DNA of 64,000 nt from Euryodendron excelsum. Taxonomy: Eukaryota > Streptophyta > Magnoliopsida > Ericales > Pentaphylacaceae. The stretch spans positions 32,946,501-33,010,500 of the forward strand of contig CM065388.1 in the NCBI GenBank assembly GCA_033060915.1, in the 5' to 3' direction. The position numbers and the translations under genes are program-made. Below are positions 57,401 through 64,000 of the stretch, piece after piece. The notes under the pieces are model-generated. The model was not told where the DNA came from, did no database searches, and worked only from the letters and a program-made list of their open reading frames with translations. Position 1 is the first letter of the stretch, and the number at the start of each line of letters is the position of its first letter.

Positions 57401-60400
57401 ATGAGTGCGACTAGGTTTGAATTGAAAACAGGTTTGAAGTAAAGGGCTTTTGAAAAAGATTCGGAGTCGCCACCTAACATGATTAAGGCGAGTTAGGTCA
57501 CCTAAAAACTAAGAATAATCCGAAGACTACACTTAGGGTTTTGGAAAACGGTTTGAAAATATCTCCTCAAGAGAGGGTTTTTAAGGAAAACGGGTTGTTT
57601 GGCAACCTTTGGAAAACATTTAGCCATTTTTAGAAAAATAACTCCGTTTTGGTCTTTGAAATCAGTGATCTAGGTTCGGAGGTTGGTTACGTTTAGGGAA
57701 GACGCACTAAGCTATCACCCTACCCCGCCCTTTCGGTACCTACATGTCAATCTACCCTAAATTCACCTGTGAGAGTCCTTAATTAACATATGTCCAACCC
57801 TATCCACTTTAGAAAAAATAATGTTTGAAAAATATGATGCATGATATGCAAGTGCAATAGAAGAAAATTGAAAAATAGAAATTGATTTGAAAAGAAATTG
57901 ATTTGATTTGAAAATAGATTTGAAATTGGATAGATTTGAAATTGAGAAATTTTGGAAATCGAAAGTGGAAATTTGAAATGGGAAATTTGAAAATAGATTG
58001 AAGATTTGAAAAGATTTTGGAATTTGAAGTTTGAAGAAAGTTGTGACCGCACCTATGAAGGTTGCCCACGTATCCCTTTGGGAGAATCAGGTCAGTCGTA
58101 GTTCAGACCGGAGTCCGATTGAAAATAGAAGAATGGATTGAAGAAGGAAATTGAATTTGATATTGGATTTGATTTGAGATTAGAAGAAGGAGATTGGAAA
58201 TTGAAATTGGAAAGATTGGACTTGTTTTGGAAAGATTGATTTTGGAAAGACTTGGTTTTGGGAAGAAGGAGGTTTAGGAAACCTAGACTTGAGATTAAGA
58301 ATGATTGGATTGGAATGTTGGATTTGGAAGATTTGGAAGGATTTGGAAACTTGAAATTTAGGAAAGATTTGGATTAGGAAAGTTTCAAATTAGGAAAATG
58401 TTATCTTTGGAAAGTTTCATTTTTGGAAAGTTTTGAATTAGGAAAGGCTTAGGTTTAAGAAAGTTTCAACTTAGGAAAGTTTCGAATTTAGAAATGTTTA
58501 AAAAAAGGAAGTTTTGATTTTGGAAAGTTTTGAAAACAAGGAAGTTTTGAAAATAAGAAAGTTTCGCTTTGGGAAAGGTTTGAAAAAGGAAAGTCTTCAA
58601 TTTAGGAAATGTTTGAATTAAGAAAGTCTTGACTTAAGAAAGTCTTAGATTTATAAAGATTTTTAAGTTTTGAAAAGTTTAGAATTTAGAAAGTTTTTGG
58701 GTTTAGAAAGATTTAACTTAAGAAAGTTTTGAACTTAGAAAGTTTTGAATTTAAAAAGATTTGAAATTTAGAAACTTTAAGATTTAGAAAGTTTTAGAGT
58801 TTTAGTTTTAGAAAATCTTGAAATTATGAAAGGTTTAAGTTTAGGAAGAGTTTGAAAACTTAGGTTTGAAAAGCTAAGGTTTGAAAAGAAGGTAGAATTA
58901 AGGAAGGGTTGAATTAGGAAAGATTTGAAAATTGAGTCTTAAAATTTAGGAAAGACTTTTATGTTCAAGTTTTAGAAACCTAAGATTTAGGAAAGTGGAG
59001 GAGTAGGAAGGATTTGAATTAGGAAAGATTTGGATTTGGAAAGGAATGGATTTGGTTTCTAAAAGTAAAGGTTTGATTTTGTTTTAAAAAACGGAGGACG
59101 GGATCTAGTTTCCTAAACGGGGAGATTTGATTCGGTTTCCTAAAGGGAAGGTAGGATTTGGCTAGGATTTGAAAAAGAGATTCTAGAAACCCTGGTTTTG
59201 AAAAATTATAGCTTTGACATAGAAAATAAGTTTTGGAAACATGTATAGTTTTGATGTAGAAAACAAAAGATTTTGGAAACCTAGGTTTAGGGCAAAGTTT
59301 GAAAATCATGTTTTTCGAAAGAAAAATTAGGGTTTCCTAATTGTGGGTTCTAGGGCTTGACTTAGGCTCTAAGGAAAGAGTTTTTGGAAAACGTGTTTTT
59401 GGAAACGAAGGTTTTCTAGAAGGGAATCCTAGGGAGGAGTTTTTTGGAAAGCATGTTTTTGGAAACGTAGAATTTAGAAAGAAAATCCTATAGGGGAATT
59501 TCTAGAAGGAAGATTCCGGGAGGAGAGTTTTTAGAAAGAATTTTAGGGAGTGTTTTTAGAAAGTGAATTTTGAGGAAAGAAAGTTTTGGAAAGGAGTTGA
59601 AAAAGAGAGTTTTGAAAAAGAGATTTTGAAAAGGAGTTTTTGAAATCAATTTTGAAGAGGGGAGTTTTAGGAAAGTATGTTGAAAAAGAGATTTTTAGGA
59701 AGAGATTTTTAAAGAGAGTTTTTAGAAGGTGTAAAAACATCTCACTTTCCTAAAGCAATTCTAACCATAAGAAGGCTAAAACCACTTTAGGAAAGCGGTT
59801 TTGAAAACAAAGTTTGAAAATATAGACCAAATGGTCACTTTTAATATAACACTTTCCTAAAGCAACCCTAGCCATGGAAAGGCCAGAATCACCCTAGAAT
59901 TGTGGTTTTGAAAATAAGTTTTTGAAAAAGAGATTTTGATGCAATTTTGAAAACAAGTTTGAAAACGTTTTGAAAAATAACTTTGAAAATGGTTTTTGGA
60001 AGATGCAAGACTATGATATGCACAATGCAATTTGGGGTCGTGAACATACAAGGTTAAGGCTTCACCACATAATCAAGGGGGCTGGACCCACGTGGTCTTT
60101 GGTTAGAGTAGAAGAAAGCCCCCGACACGGTGACTCTCCAATAGCCCAATCCTACACAAGGACCGGGAATCCCCTTCTTTCAAGCATGCAAAGAAAGGGG
60201 GGGAAAGAGATGGGGGATTAAAATAGAGAAAACCCAAGTGGGTTAGGAGAGAGAAGAGAGAGGGGAAAGTGCGGAAATTTAAATAGGGAGCCTACCTTGT
60301 TTCTTGTTTATTTTGCGCGCCGTGCAGTCTTTAGTCTTCGGTCTTCGTCTTGATCTTCATCTTCAATCTTCAAGAGTTGTCTTCAAGCTTTGGATGGCAG

Positions 60401-60611
60401 CTCTTCAAGTCTTTGAAGGAGGGTTGAAGGCTAGTGTATGAGTGTATGGGGGAGTGTATGAGTGTATAGGAGGCTAGGGTTTGTGTATAGTGGCTAGGGT
60501 TTGGGAAAACCTAGGGAGGCTAGGGTTTTGGAGGTGCTCGAGCTCTGTATATCGAAATATGAGATTCTTAGGTTAAGTTTGCAGACCCTTTTCACGTTGA
60601 ACGAGGCTCTG

Positions 60612-60619
60612 TATTTATA
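60612..60619 (-). promoter_or_regulatory. TATA box of the E3 LTR
   Basis: TATAAATA on the minus strand, in the same setting as the other LTRs. Confidence 0.7.
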
Positions 60620-61563
60620 GAAGTTGGACAAGCCTGGTGCCTATTGTAGTGGCGCCAGGGCAAATTTTACACTGGCGCCACTAGGAGTGGCGCCAGGCCA
60701 TTTTTTGGCTTGGTGCCACTACTAGTGGCGTCAGCGAATTAGGAAAGATTTAAGGTCGGCAAGCAACGTATCTTTGACTAGATTTGGACGCCTGTACTAG
60801 TGACTACCATGCAATCTTTAGCCTGGCTTCATTAGGAGTGACTCCGGAAAGTCCGGGAATGATTTGAAGGAGCCGGGAGTGACTCGAAAGGCCGGAAAGG
60901 AGCAGGAACACTTAAAATAGTGTCCTGGAGGTATTTGACTTGAAAAGTGAGGATAAGATGTGTCGGAAAGGTTGACCGAGCCCTTAGGGGCAAAACGGTC
61001 AATCGGACTACGAAACTGCCGGGACAGACTCGGACTGTCCCGGAAAAAGACTTGGGATCTGAAAACATTATTCAGAATGTTCCCAGAGGTTGCCGGTTTG
61101 ATTCCCAGAGCCGGCGTGGTCGGAAAAGGAGACCGGCCCACTAGGGGCAAAACGGCCATTTTGTACCGGGTTTGCCGAAACTGACTCGGAATGGTCCGGA
61201 AAGGTAAAGGAAGGTCGAGAATACTATAAAAAGTATTCTCGGGACATTACCGGTTTGATACCCAGAGCCGGTGTGGTCGAAGAAGGAGACTGGCCCTCCA
61301 AGGGCAAAATGGTCATTTTGTACCGAGTTGGCCGGAACTGACTCGGAATGACCCGGAAAGGTAAAGGAATGTTGAGAACACTATAAAAATTATTCTCGGG
61401 ACATTACCGGTTTGATACCCAGAGCCGGTGTGGTTCCCGGGGCGTTCGGATGCCTAAGGGCAAAATGGTCATCTTGACCGAAAAGTCTCGAAAAAGGTCC
61501 TAAGGGTAGTCTGGTCATTTTTCACCGAAGTGAGCTAACAAATATGGGTATTGACCTAGGTTT

Positions 61564-62009
61564 TGAGTATTTCTGCTACTCTAACGGTGTGAGTATTTGC
61601 GTTACTCGGATGGGTTTGATGATTTGTCAGTATTTCCGCTACTCGGACGGGGTTGAGTATTTCCGCTACTCGGACGGGGTTGATGATTTGGGAGTATTTC
61701 CGCTACTCGGACGGGGTTGATGATTTGGGAGTATTTCCACTACCCTAACGATTTTGTGAGTATTTTCGCTACTCTAACGGGTCTGTGAGTATTTCCGCTA
61801 CTCTAACGGTTCTGTGAGTATTTCCGCTACTCTAACGGCTCTTAGTATTTCCGCTACTCTAACGGCTCTGTGAGTATTTCCGCTACTCTAACGGCTCTGT
61901 GAGTATTTCCGCTACTTTAACGGTTCTGTGAGTATTTCCGCTACTCTAACGGTTTTGTGAGTGTTTCCGCCACCCTAACGGTTTTGTGAGTAGTTTTGCT
62001 ACTCGGACC
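61564..62009. repeat. 29-bp minisatellite in the E3 LTR
   Basis: About 15 units of GAGTATTTCCGCTACTC followed by TAACGGTTCTGT or GGACGGGGTT. Two subtypes are present: early units with GGACGGGGTT and a TGATGATTTGGGA insert, later ones with TAACGG. Other LTRs have two to four units at this place. Confidence 0.9.
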
Positions 62010-62245
62010 GTCTCGAGGAATGAACTGTCTCGAGAGAGGGATTGGAATTGGAATAAGAAAGGACAATGCCCCTAAGGGCATTTTGGTCATTTTGCCTCTA
62101 TTTGGGCCTGACAGGCCCGCGAAGCAATGGAAAGACGGAATTTGGACCTAGAGAATTGGATTCGATAGGAATATGCCCAAAATATCTTGAAAACAAGTCT
62201 GAACGGAGTGTAGACTGTCGAGCGGTCAAAAATGGGGTGCTTACA

Positions 62246-62263
62246 ACTGCCCCTCTTTTTATG
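62246..62263 (-). other. Polypurine tract of E3
   Basis: The minus strand reads ATAAAAAGAGGGGCAGT just before the LTR. Confidence 0.8.
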
Positions 62264-62710
62264 TCTTTGCTTGTCAAAGACAGAAAACGATAAGAGTAAG
62301 AGTCCCATGTTGACCGTGAGGTTGTCGGAGGGACGGACATTGAAAACCTTTCGACAACGGGGGTCGAAAATGGATAACGGGCCAAAAGGCCTTCGAAAAC
62401 GAGTTTCGGCGGGAAAAGGGGCAAAATGGCCTAGAATTTAGAACTGGCGGCACTAGCAGTGGCGCCTTTGGTGGAAATGAACTAGCGCCTCTGTTAGTGG
62501 CGCCAGGTTTAAAGTTAAAACCAGAAAAAAATTCTGGTTCGAACACCCACGAGATTTAAAGAGTTTTTTGCAAATTTCTGAGGCATTGCGAGGAATCCGT
62601 TTTGGACATTGAAGAAGCACTCCTTGGGGACCACGGGTGATTGCCGGAGGGAGTCCACGTCACCGGAAAAGTCGCCGGAAGTGAAGATTTCGCCGGAGAA
62701 CTTCCAAAAG
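62264..62710 (+). promoter_or_regulatory. Promoter and first exon of the antisense gene in E3
   Basis: Palindromes at 62445-62467 and 62483-62505, then a perfect 8-bp hairpin near 62519 (AACCAGAA, loop, TTCTGGTT), then a GCCGGA-rich exon ending CTTCCAAAAG at 62710 before GTGAGT. This is the best kept copy of the region. I see no TATA box between palindromes and donor. Confidence 0.5.
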
Positions 62711-63588
62711 GTGAGTTTTCAAATTTTGTTGATTTTGATGTGTAGAACTTCGTTTGGATCATGTGAATAGTGGAAATTGATGTTTTGATATGTTTTGAAC
62801 ACTTTGATGATGTTGTTTTTGCAATTTGATGGTTGTTTCATTGAATTTGAATGATTTTTCATGAATGTGTGAAGAGGGTTTTCTGCAGGATTAGAGGATT
62901 TGTTCCTACAGACTTGGGCGTTGAGTTTTCTGGCCATGTTTTTGTGCAATGTGCCTTAGAAAAATGTGTTTAACAACCGTAGGAAGTTTCGTGATTTTTT
63001 GAAAACTCGGTGAATTTTTGATTTTTTGAAAAATAGAAAAATATTTAGAAAATTAGAGAAAAGTAGAAAATTCAAGAAATTGATGAAATTTTTAAAGTTT
63101 AAAATTTGGAAAAATGTAGGAATATTTTGAAAACATTTGAGATGATTTTGAAAAATTTTGGAAGCCTTTTGAAAACCATTGATTTATTTGAAAAATAAAA
63201 CACGAGTTTTGAAAATTTTGAAAAATTGGAGAGTGTGCACGGGTGCCATTGTCATGTGATTGTAGTGTTGGAAGGTGCATATTTCGTGTTTTGTGTTGAT
63301 GTCATGGGCGTTGTAGGGGCCATTTTTAAACGGGACTTTGCCGAAATTTTTAGAAATTATGAAATAAGTTGGTTAAAATTTTAGAAATAAAATCTTTTTG
63401 AAAGGAAAAGGCAGAGAACCCTTGAGACGTGATTTGGAGTTGGAAAATCAAGATGTGTGAAAATTTTGATTTTGATTTGTTATTCAAAATCTTTTATTTG
63501 TTTTGCGTTATTTGTTTGTTTTATTTTACTGTTATTTAAACTGCATGGATGGTATATTTACATCACTTACCTTGGCTTACCTTTTCAG
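62711..63588 (+). other. Intron 1 of the antisense gene in E3
   Basis: GTGAGTTTTC to TTACCTTTTCAG, 878 bp, AT-rich. Both borders are intact. Confidence 0.65.
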
Positions 63589-63589
63589 G

Positions 63590-64000
63590 ATGGCAGACGC
63601 AGGTGATGACGGTTCCGAGAGGAGACGCCGTTCGGGGAAGGCGGCCCGGACCGATTCTGCTGGCGGTTCTAGTCGATCCAGAGGTAGTCGACGATCCACC
63701 GGATGATCCTCATCCAGCCAGAGCGGGCAAGGGAGTAGACTACCTGTCGACCCTTTTCCTCCGGTTGAGCAGGCTTTGCTGAGGAGGTTGACGCCGAGGA
63801 GGAGGTACCGGGCCTTGGGGACCAGGTGACCGGCTATGGGAGAGCTTCCTCCAGGCATAGGCAGACAGACGCCGACTTGGGAGATTTGCAAATACCATAT
63901 GTCCCACCTCTCGGGGATCTGGCCTATCACCCTAGTGTATATTCCAGACAGCATTTGCCACCTTCGCGGGTACACACAGCTTTCCGAGGGGCTGTTGATC
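63590..64000 (+). pseudogene. Antisense PMD gene of E3, 5' part
   Basis: ATG at 63590, one base after the acceptor, gives MADAGDDGSERRRRSGKAA, then a Ser/Arg-rich stretch. A TGA at 63704 and a frame change near 63775 break it. The further sequence matches internal B (GLGDQVTGYGRASSRHRQ, then LGDLAYHPSVYSRQHLPP). The PMD would start just beyond the window. It is on the strand opposite to E3, as in E2. Confidence 0.75.

Larger units (their letters stand above)
57311..62245 (-). mobile_element. 3' LTR of E3
   Basis: TGTCGCACCC to GTGCTTACA, 4935 bp. TATA on the minus strand at 60619-60612, a perfect palindrome at 60673-60695 with two others near, antisense TATAAAAAG at 61225 and TATAAAAAT at 61382. 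The 47- or 81-bp block is absent. In its place the neighbouring 29-bp motif is expanded to about 15 units (61564-62009). Confidence 0.92.
57311..64000 (-). mobile_element. E3: minus-strand element with 3' LTR, running off the window
   Basis: LTR 57311-62245, then a polypurine tract, then the antisense gene. It is inserted in the third E2 LTR; the five bases before it are TCTTC. Its gag and 5' LTR lie right of the window. It is among the youngest layers by nesting order. Confidence 0.88.

Noticed and set aside
61564..62009. CRISPR-like regular array
   Set aside because: Direct 29-bp tandem units without spacers, in a plant LTR; it is a minisatellite.

Overview
The window is plant-type repeat DNA and shows no cellular gene. 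Everything recognisable belongs to one group of long-terminal-repeat (LTR) retrotransposons of the Ty3/gypsy type, probably the Tat/Ogre lineage. The grounds are very long LTRs (about 5 kb), a primer-binding site of the type starting TGGCGACTCC just after the LTR, an A/G-rich polypurine tract just before the 3' LTR, a Gag with the plant retrotransposon core, and an extra gene in antisense between gag and the 3' LTR. I cannot name the species. Nested old elements like these suggest a large angiosperm genome.

Layout. (1) 1-4306: remnant of a plus-strand element E0 (leader, then a retropepsin reading frame), cut by a solo minus LTR S0 (1554-3305, target duplication ATACC). (2) 4307-15448: minus-strand element E1 inserted in the E0 protease region. 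It has a 3' LTR at 4307-9215, a decayed antisense gene start near 10660, a long non-coding part and a broken gag at 13827-15013. Its leader is cut at 15448 by E2. (3) 15449-57310: plus-strand compound element E2 with the order LTR, internal A, LTR, internal B, LTR. Internal A (19796-33708) carries a solo minus LTR S2 (23740-28966, duplication gcgat/gtgat). Internal B (38822-52445) carries a solo minus LTR S3 (40306-45348, duplication ACCCT). (4) 57311-64000: minus-strand element E3, inserted in the last LTR of E2 and running off the window.

How the parts work together. An intact LTR has a set of 23-bp palindromes (10-bp arms TGGCGCCACT and AGTGGCGCCA), a TATA box 14-15 bp further on, and telo-box-like AAACCCTA motifs downstream. 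A leader with a conserved hairpin and a splice-acceptor-like site precedes gag. The Gag reading frame of E2 has no protease, reverse transcriptase or integrase behind it, so these elements look non-autonomous. In antisense, between gag and the 3' LTR, lies a spliced gene for a plant mobile domain (PMD) protein: a non-coding first exon, an intron of about 0.9 kb, a coding exon with the PMD, a 93-94 bp intron and a short acidic last exon. The same palindromes stand before this antisense gene, and the LTR holds TATAAAAAG boxes pointing toward it.

All copies carry stops, frameshifts or deletions, so I annotate the coding parts as pseudogenes. All six nested insertions lie opposite to the element they hit. 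The most interesting signal is the antisense PMD gene together with the palindrome set shared by the two opposed promoters.
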